From Limnohabitans sp. Rim8 (GTDB lineage Bacteria > Pseudomonadota > Gammaproteobacteria > Burkholderiales > Burkholderiaceae_C): a stretch of 11,867 bases of DNA. Positions 1 through 7,734 of the stretch are shown here, piece by piece. Position 1 is the stretch's first letter. Each line of letters opens with the position of its first letter. The DNA is taken from positions 1 to 11,867 of the forward strand of contig CAMDXR010000067.1 of NCBI GenBank assembly GCA_945877725.1. The letters are read 5' to 3'. A model generated the notes under the pieces. The model searched no databases, was not told the origin of the DNA, and saw only the letters and a program-made list of their open reading frames with translations. The position numbers and the translations under genes are program-made.

Positions 1-55
1 AAAAAATCTTTCAAAATCGCGGTGAAGTGTAATCGCCCAAATCACAGGAACACAG

Positions 56-868
56 ATGCAGGTCATGCCCCCGTCAAAAATCAGCATTTTCGGCATTGAA
101 CTGGAGGTGCAACGGTTGTATGCCTCTGGGAATCTGGTCAAACAAAGCTTGGTTTTTTTGCACGAGGGACTGGGCAGCGTGGCCATGTGGCGCGACTGGC
201 CCACCCGGTTGTGCGCCCAGCTGGGTTGCCATGGTTTGGTTTATTCGCGACAGGGTTATGGTCAGTCCGACCCGGTGCCCGATGTACGCGGCCCCTCTTT
301 AGAGTCAGAAAACCAGCGCAGGGGGCGCTTACAGCCTAACTACATGCACCGCGAAGCGCTGCATGTTTTGCCCGAACTGCTTCGGATACTGGACATAAAA
401 CGCCCTTGCCTGCTGGGGCACTCGGACGGCGGCACCATTGCCCTGCTCCATGCCAGTCGTTTCGATGTCGCAGGATGCGTGGTCATGGCCCCCCATGTCA
501 TGGTGGAAGACATCTCGGTCTCAGCGATCACAGCCGCCAAAGAGGCCTACGAAAACGGGCCACTCAGGCAGCGGTTGGCCCCGTACCACGACCATGTGGA
601 CGTGGCTTTCTGGCAGTGGAACGATGTTTGGCTAAGTGAATCCTTCCGAACTTTTGATATTCGGCATGAACTCTCGGGCATCAACGCCCCTTTGTTGGTG
701 ATTCAAGGGCACGAAGACCCTTATGGCAGCATGGCCCAAGTGGACGATATTGCCCGCGCCGTGCCGCACACCCAAACCCTCAAACTGAGCCATTGCGGCC
801 ATTCACCCCACCGGGATCAACCCGAGGCCGTGGCTCAGGGCATTGCCGATTTCATGCAGTGGCTTTGA
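56..868 (+). CDS. alpha/beta hydrolase fold protein
   Basis: A 270-residue single-domain alpha/beta hydrolase, probably cytoplasmic because no signal peptide or membrane segment is seen. The catalytic triad can be read: nucleophile elbow GHSDGG (Ser123), acid Asp221 in GHEDPYG, and His249 in CGHSPH near the C-terminus. An HEGLGS segment (residues 36-41) after the third strand fits the oxyanion-hole position. The start is ATG 56, preceded by AGGAA at 46-50 with 5-nt spacing; ATG 65 is a weaker alternative. It is the only plus-strand gene, and its stop overlaps the stop of the rsuA-like gene by 17 bp, so it is not part of the operon. The fold covers esterases, lactonases, C-C hydrolases and thioesterases, and nothing visible fixes the substrate. 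A link to the acyl-CoA pathway next door is only a possibility. Confidence 0.9.
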   Translation: MQVMPPSKISIFGIELEVQRLYASGNLVKQSLVFLHEGLGSVAMWRDWPTRLCAQLGCHGLVYSRQGYGQSDPVPDVRGPSLESENQRRGRLQPNYMHREALHVLPELLRILDIKRPCLLGHSDGGTIALLHASRFDVAGCVVMAPHVMVEDISVSAITAAKEAYENGPLRQRLAPYHDHVDVAFWQWNDVWLSESFRTFDIRHELSGINAPLLVIQGHEDPYGSMAQVDDIARAVPHTQTLKLSHCGHSPHRDQPEAVAQGIADFMQWL

Positions 869-1604
869 GCAAGGCCAGATCTTCCTCGCTGAGCCAGCGC
901 CATTGGCCAGGGGCTAAATCACTCGGAATGGTCAGGCCGCCGATTTGAGAGCGGTGCAGTCCCTCCACCCGGTTGCCAACCGCCGCCAACATGCGCTTGA
1001 CCTGATGGTATTTGCCCTCGGTCAGGGTCAAACGCAGATGCAATTCGCCAACCGCTTCGCAAGCTGCGGCTTTGACTGGCTTGGGGTCATCGTCCAGCAC
1101 CACACCCGCCAACAATTTTTGCACCATATCGGGCGTGATCGGGTGCTTGGTGGTGACCTCGTACACCTTGGGCACATGGTGCTTAGGAGAACTCATTTTG
1201 TGAATGAACTGGCCGTCGTCGGTCAGCAACAGCAAGCCCGTGGTGTCCTGATCCAGTCGACCCACCGCCTGGACCCCTTGCACGGCTGCCTTTTGCGGGC
1301 GCTGGCGCAAGGGCGCAGGCAGTAAGGTGTAAATGCTGGGCCAAGTCGAAGGCTTTTGCGAACACTCGGTACCCGCCGGTTTGTTCAGCAAGACATAGGC
1401 CTTTTCCTTGAACGGCCAATCGGTGCCTTGCACGCTGAAATGCAGCCCTTCGAGATCAAAAAACTCACCCGAATCGGTGACGGTGACGCCCTGCACTTGC
1501 ACATGACCTTGCTGGACCAACCCGGCACAAACGCGACGGGTGCCAAAACCCTGGCAATACAAAATATCTTCCAGGCGCATGGGTTTGAGAGATTTGGCTT
1601 TCAT
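852..1604 (-). CDS. rsuA: 16S rRNA pseudouridine synthase, RsuA family
   Basis: A 250-residue pseudouridine synthase that isomerises a uridine in rRNA; the E. coli RsuA target is U516 of 16S rRNA. Residues 9-50 form an S4-type RNA-binding domain, followed by the catalytic domain with motif GRLDQDTTGLLLLTDDG (residues 115-131), where Asp118 is the expected catalytic aspartate. The later EGKYHQVKRMLAAVGN and LHRSQIGG segments match RsuA closely. The start is uncertain: ATG 1604 is used because it clears the upstream crotonase stop by 47 bp, but ATG 1580 begins MRLEDIL, which aligns with the N-terminus of E. coli RsuA. Neither has a clear Shine-Dalgarno. A GTG at 1700 would overlap the crotonase and adds residues unlike the family. 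This housekeeping gene sits last behind a catabolic operon and may simply be read through; I saw no promoter in the 47-bp gap. Confidence 0.9.
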   Translation of the reverse strand: MKAKSLKPMRLEDILYCQGFGTRRVCAGLVQQGHVQVQGVTVTDSGEFFDLEGLHFSVQGTDWPFKEKAYVLLNKPAGTECSQKPSTWPSIYTLLPAPLRQRPQKAAVQGVQAVGRLDQDTTGLLLLTDDGQFIHKMSSPKHHVPKVYEVTTKHPITPDMVQKLLAGVVLDDDPKPVKAAACEAVGELHLRLTLTEGKYHQVKRMLAAVGNRVEGLHRSQIGGLTIPSDLAPGQWRWLSEEDLALLKATA

Positions 1605-1651
1605 GGGGGCTGATTGTCGCCGCGAAAACCGCTGCAAGCACCCCTGCTTTT

Positions 1652-2437
1652 TTAGCTCCCCTGAAAATTGGGCTGACGTTTCTCCAAAAACGCAGAACAC
1701 CCCTCATGGGCGTCATTCGTATCCAAAACCAGGCTGATGGTGGCCATTTCATGCGCGAGCGCAGCACTGAGTGGCATGTCCGAGCCGTGGAGCATGCTGC
1801 TTTTGAGCAAACGCAAGGCCCAGGGTGACTTGTCTGCAATGCGATGGGCCAAGGCCATGCTTTCTGCCATCAAATGGGCTTTCGGAACCGCACGGTTGAT
1901 CAATCCCAATTGAACGGCCTCTTGAGCAGAAATAAAGTCTCCGGTAAACATCAGCATCTTGGCTTGACAGAGGGGGATTTGACGCATCAGACGTTGCGAA
2001 CCGCCTCCGCCAGGAAAAAGACCCAGTTTGATTTCAGGCAAACCCATTTGCGCGTCTTCCGACATCAGTCGGATGTCCGTGGTTAGCAAAAACTCAGCCC
2101 CACCGCCCAGCGCCCAGCCATTGACTGCGGCGATTGTGGGCAAGTTACTTTCCTCGAATCGCCGAAACACCCGGTGCAACACCACAGCAAAATCTTTGTA
2201 ATGTTCAAGTCCACGACGGCTGTTCAAGTCGGCAATGTTGCCCCCCGCCACAAAGGTTCGATCGCCAGAGCCTGTAATCACCAACACCCGAACTTCAGGA
2301 TCGGCCTCCAATGTATTGAGCGCCTCTTCCATGGCCAACACCATAGGGATGTCCAGCGTGTTCATGGTTTGCGGGCGGTTAAAAGTCATCACGCCCACCG
2401 CACCTTCGGTCCGTGTCAACACATGGGGTTCGGTCAT
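1652..2437 (-). CDS. enoyl-CoA hydratase/isomerase (classical crotonase)
   Basis: A 261-residue crotonase-fold enzyme of normal family length, expected to add water to a trans-2-enoyl-CoA in the cytoplasm. Both catalytic glutamates of classical enoyl-CoA hydratases are present: Glu115 in ALGGGAE and Glu135 in GLPEIKLG. The oxyanion-hole segments are AGGNIADL (64-71) and GGG (111-113), and GLFPGGGGSQRL (139-150) is the usual following loop. The start ATG has GAAGGA at 2444-2449 with 6-nt spacing, lying just after the ligase stop codon (15-bp gap), so co-transcription with the ligase is likely. It differs from the crotonase at 10381-11172, which lacks the first glutamate; this one probably serves an ordinary beta-oxidation hydration. 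An isomerase or other crotonase activity cannot be excluded from sequence alone. Confidence 0.92.
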   Translation of the reverse strand: MTEPHVLTRTEGAVGVMTFNRPQTMNTLDIPMVLAMEEALNTLEADPEVRVLVITGSGDRTFVAGGNIADLNSRRGLEHYKDFAVVLHRVFRRFEESNLPTIAAVNGWALGGGAEFLLTTDIRLMSEDAQMGLPEIKLGLFPGGGGSQRLMRQIPLCQAKMLMFTGDFISAQEAVQLGLINRAVPKAHLMAESMALAHRIADKSPWALRLLKSSMLHGSDMPLSAALAHEMATISLVLDTNDAHEGCSAFLEKRQPNFQGS

Positions 2438-2452
2438 AAAAGATCCTTCAGG

Positions 2453-4114
2453 TTATCGGGCATCCGTCGCACGCTTGGAGTCGCGTTTTTTCCAAGGCCG
2501 CAGGTCAATCACGCCAGGGGCAGTGCGGGGGTCTGATCCCGCCGCAAAAAGCTGGTGTTTCTGCACCTTTTGGGTGCCCGTGGTTGGGATTTCATGGGTA
2601 AACCACAACCAGCCCGGCGTCTTGAAATACGACAACAACTGGTTGCAGTGGTCAAAAAGAGAACGCACCAACGGGTCATTGACATCAAGGCTTGTCCCGT
2701 GGCCCGACTTGAGCACGACGCAGGCCATGACCTCTTCTTCCCGCACTTCGTCTTTAACGGCCAACACGGCAGCTTGACTCACTGCAGGATGACTTTGCAA
2801 GGCAGCCTCCACCTCGGCGGCCGCGATGTTTTCACCCGAGCGGCGAATGATGTTTTTGCGGCGCTCTTGAAAGTGCATCAAGCCATCAGGATCGCGGATA
2901 ACGATGTCACCCGTATGGAACCACCCGCCGCGCCAAGATTCTTCTGTTGCCGCTTCATCGTGCAGGTAGCCACTGAAAGCGTCCTTGCGCGGTGTAGCAG
3001 CTGAGTGCCTGACGAGCAATTCCCCGGGTGAACCATCGGGCAAGTCTTCTCCCGCATCACTTGTTACGCGCACCTCCAACCCGGGTTGCACGCGGCCAAT
3101 GGCTCGTGTCCCCACTTGGCGGGGTTCGTCGGCATCAAAAATAGCGCGCACAAACTCGGTCATGCCCCAAATCTCGATCAGCGGATAGCCAAACCGCTGC
3201 TCAAACTCTGCGTGACGCTGCGGATCGACACCCGCTCCAATTGCAAATCGGACCCGATGATCGCGCTCCAGCGGGTGATCGGCTTGGTTGAGCAGCATGG
3301 GAACCACGACACCCAAATAATGCACGACGGTGGCCCGTGATTCATTTACCTCCGTAAACCACCTGCCCGGTTGGAACCGGTCTGTCTGAACTTGGCAGTT
3401 GCCTTTGAGCATTGCACAGTAAAAAGAAAAGACCGAGGCGTTGACGTGGAACACCGGCAAGGGGTTGTAGATGCGTTCGCAAGCTTCGCCAAAGGCGATC
3501 AGTCCGCCACGCGTGGCATACCAACACCCCGCCGCCAATTCGTAGCGATGCGACAACAAGCATCCCTTGGGACGCCCTGTAGTGCCGGAGGTATAAAGCA
3601 CGCTGGCAATCGTTGTGGCATCGACCTTGGCATCTTCAGCCGGTCGCTTAGGCGATGGCAGTGATGCACTTGCCTCCTGCAAGCTCACCAGGGCAGGCCG
3701 CTCGGTGCCCAGCTCAAGCGCCTGTTGCAACAGTGTCTTGAGTTCATCAACAACAATCACCATGTCGAGCTGAGCGTGATCGATCACATAAGACATTTCT
3801 TTCGGTCGGTGATCGGGGTTCAGGGGAACGCAGCAAACACCCAGTGCATTCATCGCCAGCTTGTGAAAAAAGTGCTCTAAGCGGTTTTCTAACAGCAGCC
3901 CAACACGGTGACCCAGCCCGTATCCCGCGCTGGAATAACAGGTCATCAAACGCCGAACTACGGCCGCAGTCTGTGCATAGGTCAATTCCAGGCCCTGCGG
4001 CGCATAACGGCGCTCAGGGTTGGCAGGAAATGCAAGAAAGGGCTGATCGGCATAGCGGATCGCTGCCGCAAAGAAAACCTCGCCCACCGTAGATGAATCG
4101 TTGATTTCAATCAT
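2453..4114 (-). CDS. acyl-CoA ligase (AMP-forming, ANL superfamily)
   Basis: A 553-residue (from ATG 4114) AMP-forming ligase that would activate a carboxylic acid to its CoA thioester through an acyl-adenylate. Core motifs appear in order, numbered from an upstream GTG at 4123 (subtract 3 for the ATG): the P-loop YTSGTTGRPKG (177-187), NPLPVFHVNA (220-229), EIWGMTE (317-323), HTGD (403-406), the hinge region RRKNIIRRSGENIAA (421-435) and the C-terminal TGTQKVQK with probable catalytic Lys519. The overall style recalls the crotonobetaine/carnitine-CoA ligase (CaiC) group. ATG 4114 is preferred because GGGTGA lies just upstream; GTG 4123 has no convincing ribosome site. It follows the carboxyltransferase after 26 bp and precedes a crotonase after 15 bp, a position matching atuH-type ligases in terpene operons. 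The acid it takes is inferred only from neighbours: a branched or isoprenoid acid is likely. Confidence 0.9.
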   Translation of the reverse strand: MIEINDSSTVGEVFFAAAIRYADQPFLAFPANPERRYAPQGLELTYAQTAAVVRRLMTCYSSAGYGLGHRVGLLLENRLEHFFHKLAMNALGVCCVPLNPDHRPKEMSYVIDHAQLDMVIVVDELKTLLQQALELGTERPALVSLQEASASLPSPKRPAEDAKVDATTIASVLYTSGTTGRPKGCLLSHRYELAAGCWYATRGGLIAFGEACERIYNPLPVFHVNASVFSFYCAMLKGNCQVQTDRFQPGRWFTEVNESRATVVHYLGVVVPMLLNQADHPLERDHRVRFAIGAGVDPQRHAEFEQRFGYPLIEIWGMTEFVRAIFDADEPRQVGTRAIGRVQPGLEVRVTSDAGEDLPDGSPGELLVRHSAATPRKDAFSGYLHDEAATEESWRGGWFHTGDIVIRDPDGLMHFQERRKNIIRRSGENIAAAEVEAALQSHPAVSQAAVLAVKDEVREEEVMACVVLKSGHGTSLDVNDPLVRSLFDHCNQLLSYFKTPGWLWFTHEIPTTGTQKVQKHQLFAAGSDPRTAPGVIDLRPWKKRDSKRATDAR

Positions 4115-4140
4115 GGCATTCACCCATCAAGAAAAAAAAC

Positions 4141-5748
4141 TCAGAGCCGCAACACGCCATAGCCCATCTCGCCAAAGGGTGCGTTGAGCGACGAGACGAT
4201 GGCCATACCCAAAGCATTGCGTGTGTCGACCGGGTCCAGAATGCCGTCGTCCCACATTTCGGACGTTGAGTAATACGCATCGCTTTCAGCCTGAAAACTT
4301 TCGAGCACGGGCTGCCGTATCTCGGCAATTTGCGCCTCGGTCAATTGCTCACCGTGTCGCTGCAGTTGTCGGATCTTGACATCGGCCAAGGTGTTGGCGG
4401 CCTGCTCAGCCCCCATCACCGCGATTTCAGACTGGGGCCACATCCAGAGGAATCGACCATCGAAAGCGCGTCCGCACATGCCGTAGTTACCCGCCCCAAA
4501 TGAGCTGCCAACGATGACGGTGAATTTAGGTACCGAACAACCAACCTGGGTCATGATCATCTTGGCACCATCCTTGGTGATGCCGCGCTCTTCATATTCA
4601 CGCCCCACCATATAGCCGGTGATGTTTTGAAGAAACACCAGCGGTGTGCGATCACGGTCACAAAGCCGCATGAAGTGGGCCGCCTTTAGGGAACTGTCGT
4701 TGAACAGCACACCGTTGTTGGCCAAAATGCCAACCTTACAGCCCCATATCCGGGCAAATCCACAGACGATCGTGGTGCCGTAACCCGGCTGATATTCATG
4801 AAAATGGCTGCCATCCACAATACGGGCAATGATTTCGCGCATGTCAAAACCCACCTTACGGTCGGTCGGGATAATGCCGTAAAGCTCCTTTGGGTCATAG
4901 TGCGGCGGTTCGGCCTCAATGCGATCAATGGTCTGCTTGACCACTGGGGATGTCTGGGCAAAGATGTCGCGCGCAATCGCCATGGCATGGGGCTCGTCAT
5001 CTGCCGCGTAATCGCAAGTACCCGACACGGTGGTGTGCATTTCTGCCCCACCCAACGCCTCGGCACTGACCACTTCACCTGTCGCAGCTTTAACCAACGG
5101 AGGGCCACCCAGAAAAACGCCCCCATTGCCCCGAACAATGACGCTGTAGTCAGACAGAGCAGGAATATAGGCACCACCAGCGGTGCAATGGCCCAGCACG
5201 ACGGCGATCTGGGGCACCCCCATTTTTGAAAGGGTGCATTGGTTACGAAAAATCCGACCTGCTGTATAGCGGTCCGGAAACAAATCGGATTGCAAGGGCA
5301 GAAAACCGCCAGCGCTGTCACACAGATGAATGACCGGAAGTCGGTTTTCGATGGCGATATCGAGTGTCCGTATGATTTTCTTCACGGACAGCGGGTACCA
5401 AGCCCCCCCTTTGATACTCGGGTCATCGGCGTGGATGATGACTTCACGCCCGTGAATAATGCCAATACCCGACACCTGCCCTGCCCCGTGCACATCGCCA
5501 CCATAAGACTTGTTGGCGGCCAGACCACTTAACTCCAAAAAGGGGGTTCCAGGGTCCAAGAGCAGCGCCAAACGTTCTTGTACGGTCAGTTTTTTTAGTT
5601 TTTGCAAGCGATCGATATCGCGCTGTGGACGCTCAAAGCGGGCCTGATGAAGCCGGTCATGCAATTGCTGAACACGCTGACTCATGGACTCAAAATTGGC
5701 CTTGAACTGCGCAGAGGAGGTATCGACCTTGCTAACGATGCGACTCAT
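4141..5748 (-). CDS. acyl-CoA carboxylase carboxyltransferase beta subunit (MCC/GCC type)
   Basis: A 535-residue carboxyltransferase subunit of a biotin-dependent acyl-CoA carboxylase, which moves the carboxyl group from biotin to an enoyl-CoA. It is full length for the methylcrotonyl/geranyl-CoA carboxylase family. Landmarks are the N-terminal LTVQERLALLLDPG (54-67), DSAGGFLP and FPDRYTAGRIF (144-167), CTAGGAYIPALSD (188-200), FLGGPPLVKAATGEVVSAE (212-230), ANNGVLFNDSSLK (343-355), QNITGYMVGREYE (374-386) and GSSFGAGNYGMCGRAFD (414-430). Where methylcrotonyl-CoA carboxylases as I recall them read HFGRIF, this protein reads TAGRIF (Ala163), which would enlarge the acyl pocket. That favours a longer substrate such as geranyl-CoA (AtuC-like) over 3-methylcrotonyl-CoA (LiuB-like), but only as inference. 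Its start overlaps the carrier-protein stop (ATGA) behind a strong Shine-Dalgarno, tying it to the carboxylase halves upstream. Confidence 0.93.
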   Translation of the reverse strand: MSRIVSKVDTSSAQFKANFESMSQRVQQLHDRLHQARFERPQRDIDRLQKLKKLTVQERLALLLDPGTPFLELSGLAANKSYGGDVHGAGQVSGIGIIHGREVIIHADDPSIKGGAWYPLSVKKIIRTLDIAIENRLPVIHLCDSAGGFLPLQSDLFPDRYTAGRIFRNQCTLSKMGVPQIAVVLGHCTAGGAYIPALSDYSVIVRGNGGVFLGGPPLVKAATGEVVSAEALGGAEMHTTVSGTCDYAADDEPHAMAIARDIFAQTSPVVKQTIDRIEAEPPHYDPKELYGIIPTDRKVGFDMREIIARIVDGSHFHEYQPGYGTTIVCGFARIWGCKVGILANNGVLFNDSSLKAAHFMRLCDRDRTPLVFLQNITGYMVGREYEERGITKDGAKMIMTQVGCSVPKFTVIVGSSFGAGNYGMCGRAFDGRFLWMWPQSEIAVMGAEQAANTLADVKIRQLQRHGEQLTEAQIAEIRQPVLESFQAESDAYYSTSEMWDDGILDPVDTRNALGMAIVSSLNAPFGEMGYGVLRL

Positions 5749-6236
5749 GCTGCTACCTCCTCAGCGACAACCCGAGCCAAAACGGCTCCACGCTGGAAGG
5801 TCTGACCCGCAGCGAAAGGTAAATCCAACAGCTTCCCTGACTGCGGCGCTTCAATGGTCATTTGAAGTTTCATGCTTTCTATGACCAAAAGGGCATCACC
5901 CGCCTTGACTGAACAGCCCGGTTGGACCAGCCAATTAATGACGACCCCAGGCATTGGCGCAGCGGAACTCCCACCGGACTCGGAAGCTGAAGCCGCTGAA
6001 GACCGGGTTGGATCGATTCGAAGGACAGCGCATGCGCGACCATTGATGTGCAGGTGGATGTTGTCGCCATCGGCGACGCCACGGATGCGCGTGAGGCATC
6101 CGTTCACTTGGGTCATAAAACTGTTGGCGTCAAGTGTGCGCACACTGTGCGATTGCCCATCAACATGAACCGTTTGGCCGCGCTTAGAGGTCTGGTAGCG
6201 CTGACGGGCATCGGATTGAAAAGTGTAGGTCGTCAT
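5745..6236 (-). CDS. biotin carboxyl carrier protein with partial BT domain
   Basis: A 163-residue protein carrying the biotinyl domain of an acyl-CoA carboxylase. APMPG (93-97) opens the biotinyl domain and the modified lysine is Lys123 in ESMKLQM, 40 residues from the C-terminus as usual. Before it, residues 1-76 look like the beta-barrel part of the BT linker domain found between biotin carboxylase and carrier in fused alpha subunits, followed by a Ser/Ala-rich linker (77-92). Normally all of this is one chain of about 650 residues with the biotin carboxylase; here it is a separate gene starting 28 bp after the carboxylase stop (489 + 163 = 652 residues). In-frame stops lie upstream in both reading frames, so it is not simply one gene read through. 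The ribosome site is weak, which suggests coupling to the upstream gene. Biotinylation by BirA is expected. Confidence 0.88.
   Translation of the reverse strand: MTTYTFQSDARQRYQTSKRGQTVHVDGQSHSVRTLDANSFMTQVNGCLTRIRGVADGDNIHLHINGRACAVLRIDPTRSSAASASESGGSSAAPMPGVVINWLVQPGCSVKAGDALLVIESMKLQMTIEAPQSGKLLDLPFAAGQTFQRGAVLARVVAEEVAA
5755..5762 (-). promoter_or_regulatory. strong Shine-Dalgarno for the carboxyltransferase gene
   Basis: The minus strand reads GAGGAGGT, 6 nt before ATG 5748, inside the last codons of the biotin-carrier gene (EEVAA). It is the best ribosome site in the window and sits on an ATGA overlap, so translation can both re-initiate after the carrier gene and start anew. It decides the carboxyltransferase start. 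Confidence 0.8.
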
Positions 6237-6264
6237 GTTGTCTCTGAAGGATCAGTTCTCGGTG

Positions 6265-7734
6265 TCAGTTGCGCCACGCACCCATGGACGCATACGGTTC
6301 AGAAATGGTGTTCTTGTGGGTTTCGCGACCCAGTGCTGCCGCCACGGCCACCAGTGCGCGACGCTCATCTTCAGTCCAATCGGCAGGTTGCAGATCGGCT
6401 TTGTGCCGCTCCAGAAAAGCCGTATCGGTTTCGCCCGACTGGAAAGCAGGGTGAGCGAGTACTCGCCCTAAAAAGTCAGCGTTGATGGTGACCCCCAACA
6501 TCACGGTTTCGGCCAGGGCCTGTCGTAGGCGGGAAATCGCCAGATCACGGGTGGCCCCGTGAACGACCAGTTTTGCCAGCATCGAATCAAAATCGGCAGT
6601 CACGGCCGCCCCTTGTGTGATACCGCAATCAAAGCGGACTCCCGGGCCCTGAGGCTCGTTGAGCAACAGTACTTTTCCTGTGTCGGGTACAAATCCGGCA
6701 TCGGCATCTTCAGCCAAAATTCGGCACTCTATGGCACTCCCGTGCCAGCGGATATCGCTCTGCCTCATGGGCAGTTCTTCGCCTTGAGCCACGCGCAATT
6801 GCCACTCCACCAGATCAAGCCCGGTGACCATTTCTGTCACGGGATGTTCAACCTGGAGGCGGGTATTCATCTCCAGGAAAAAGAATTCGCCCGAAGGGGA
6901 AACAATGCACTCGACCGTGCCTGCGTTCACGTAGCCCGCCTCACGGGCCAGCCGGACTGCCGCATCGCAAATACGCTGCCGAAACTCGGGCGTCAAAGAA
7001 GGTGCCGGGGTTTCCTCAATCAATTTCTGAAAGCGGCGTTGGATGGAGCACTCTCGCTCGCCCAAATGAATCACCTGGCCGTGACTGTCACCGAACACTT
7101 GCACCTCAATGTGTCTGGGTTGCTCTACGAATCGCTCCGCCAGCAAGCGCCCATCGCCAAAGTAGCGAAGACTTTCAGCGCGCGCCGTGGCAATGCACTG
7201 TGCAAGAGTGCTTTCATTGTGAACGATTTGCATGCCCTTGCCACCGCCCCCCGCAGACCCCTTGATCAGCAACGGAAACCCAATCGCGGCGGCTCGCTCG
7301 GCAAAAGTCTCAGGTGAATCCGCTTCATCGGCCGATGGCGTTACCGGTACACCACAACGGGTGGCAAACTGACGGGCAGTGATTTTGTCGCCCATTAATT
7401 GAATGACTTCGGCAGGTGGACCTACAAAAATGAGCCCAGCGCGCACAACATCGCGTGCAAAAGTGGCGTTTTCCGACAAAAAGCCATATCCGGGATGGAT
7501 CGCATCACAACCACTGGCGATTGCAGCAGCAATCAAGGCCTGACCATCCAACCAAGCCGAAACTGGGGGTTCACCCTGCAACTCCACGGCTTCATCAGCC
7601 ACAAGCAGGGCCGGTCCATCGTGATCGAGGGCATGCCACGGCACGACGGTGGTGATCCCCATGCGCTTGGCGGTGCGCACGATGCGCAGTGCGATCTCAG
7701 CTCGGTTGGCAATGAACAACTTCTTGATGATCAT
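6265..7734 (-). CDS. acyl-CoA carboxylase biotin carboxylase subunit
   Basis: A 489-residue biotin carboxylase that uses ATP and bicarbonate to carboxylate biotin on the carrier protein. All ATP-grasp landmarks can be read against E. coli AccC: Lys117, the glycine loop KGSAGGGGKGM (158-168, Lys158), His208 in QPRHIEVQ, ERECSIQRRFQK (226-237, Lys237), Glu275, and FLEMNTRLQVEHPVTE (286-301) with Glu288, Arg292, Gln294 and Glu296, then Arg338 in IECRILAED. The active site therefore looks intact. The C-terminal 40 residues, ending EPYASMGAWRN, resemble the start of the BT domain of methylcrotonyl/geranyl-CoA carboxylase alpha subunits, where the chain stops; the remainder is in the next gene. Its start overlaps the TetR stop by ATGA. 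It corresponds to the N-terminal part of AtuF/LiuD; the acyl-CoA served is set by the beta subunit. Confidence 0.93.
   Translation of the reverse strand: MIIKKLFIANRAEIALRIVRTAKRMGITTVVPWHALDHDGPALLVADEAVELQGEPPVSAWLDGQALIAAAIASGCDAIHPGYGFLSENATFARDVVRAGLIFVGPPAEVIQLMGDKITARQFATRCGVPVTPSADEADSPETFAERAAAIGFPLLIKGSAGGGGKGMQIVHNESTLAQCIATARAESLRYFGDGRLLAERFVEQPRHIEVQVFGDSHGQVIHLGERECSIQRRFQKLIEETPAPSLTPEFRQRICDAAVRLAREAGYVNAGTVECIVSPSGEFFFLEMNTRLQVEHPVTEMVTGLDLVEWQLRVAQGEELPMRQSDIRWHGSAIECRILAEDADAGFVPDTGKVLLLNEPQGPGVRFDCGITQGAAVTADFDSMLAKLVVHGATRDLAISRLRQALAETVMLGVTINADFLGRVLAHPAFQSGETDTAFLERHKADLQPADWTEDERRALVAVAAALGRETHKNTISEPYASMGAWRN

Noticed and set aside
1..55. Promoter for the plus-strand hydrolase
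   Set aside because: Only 55 bases are available and no clear -35/-10 pair is seen; the AGGAA ribosome site is the only supportable signal.
1636..1653. Small hairpin AAGCA-CCCC-TGCTT followed by T residues on the plus strand, as a terminator
   Set aside because: The stem is only 5 bp and AT-rich, and it points along the plus strand where no gene ends nearby. On the minus strand there is no T run after it.
1605..1700. N-terminal extension of the rsuA-like gene from GTG 1700
   Set aside because: It would overlap the crotonase by about 49 bp, has no ribosome site, and adds about 32 residues unlike RsuA; the S4 domain starts near residue 9 of the chosen form.
4131..4140. Run of eight T on the minus strand just after the carboxyltransferase stop, as a terminator
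   Set aside because: No convincing GC-rich hairpin precedes the T run, and the ligase start follows within 26 bp in the same direction.
6234..6270. Possible frameshift breaking a fused carboxylase alpha gene
   Set aside because: Both relevant frames contain stops around the junction and the carrier gene has its own ATG, so a single indel would not cleanly restore one chain by eye. It is kept as the refuting test for the gene-split finding.
6559..7317. Long open frame on the plus strand opposite the biotin carboxylase gene
   Set aside because: It is antisense to a strongly conserved enzyme, encodes a His/Arg/Gln-rich sequence with no recognisable domain, and has no ribosome site; it is a shadow of codon bias.
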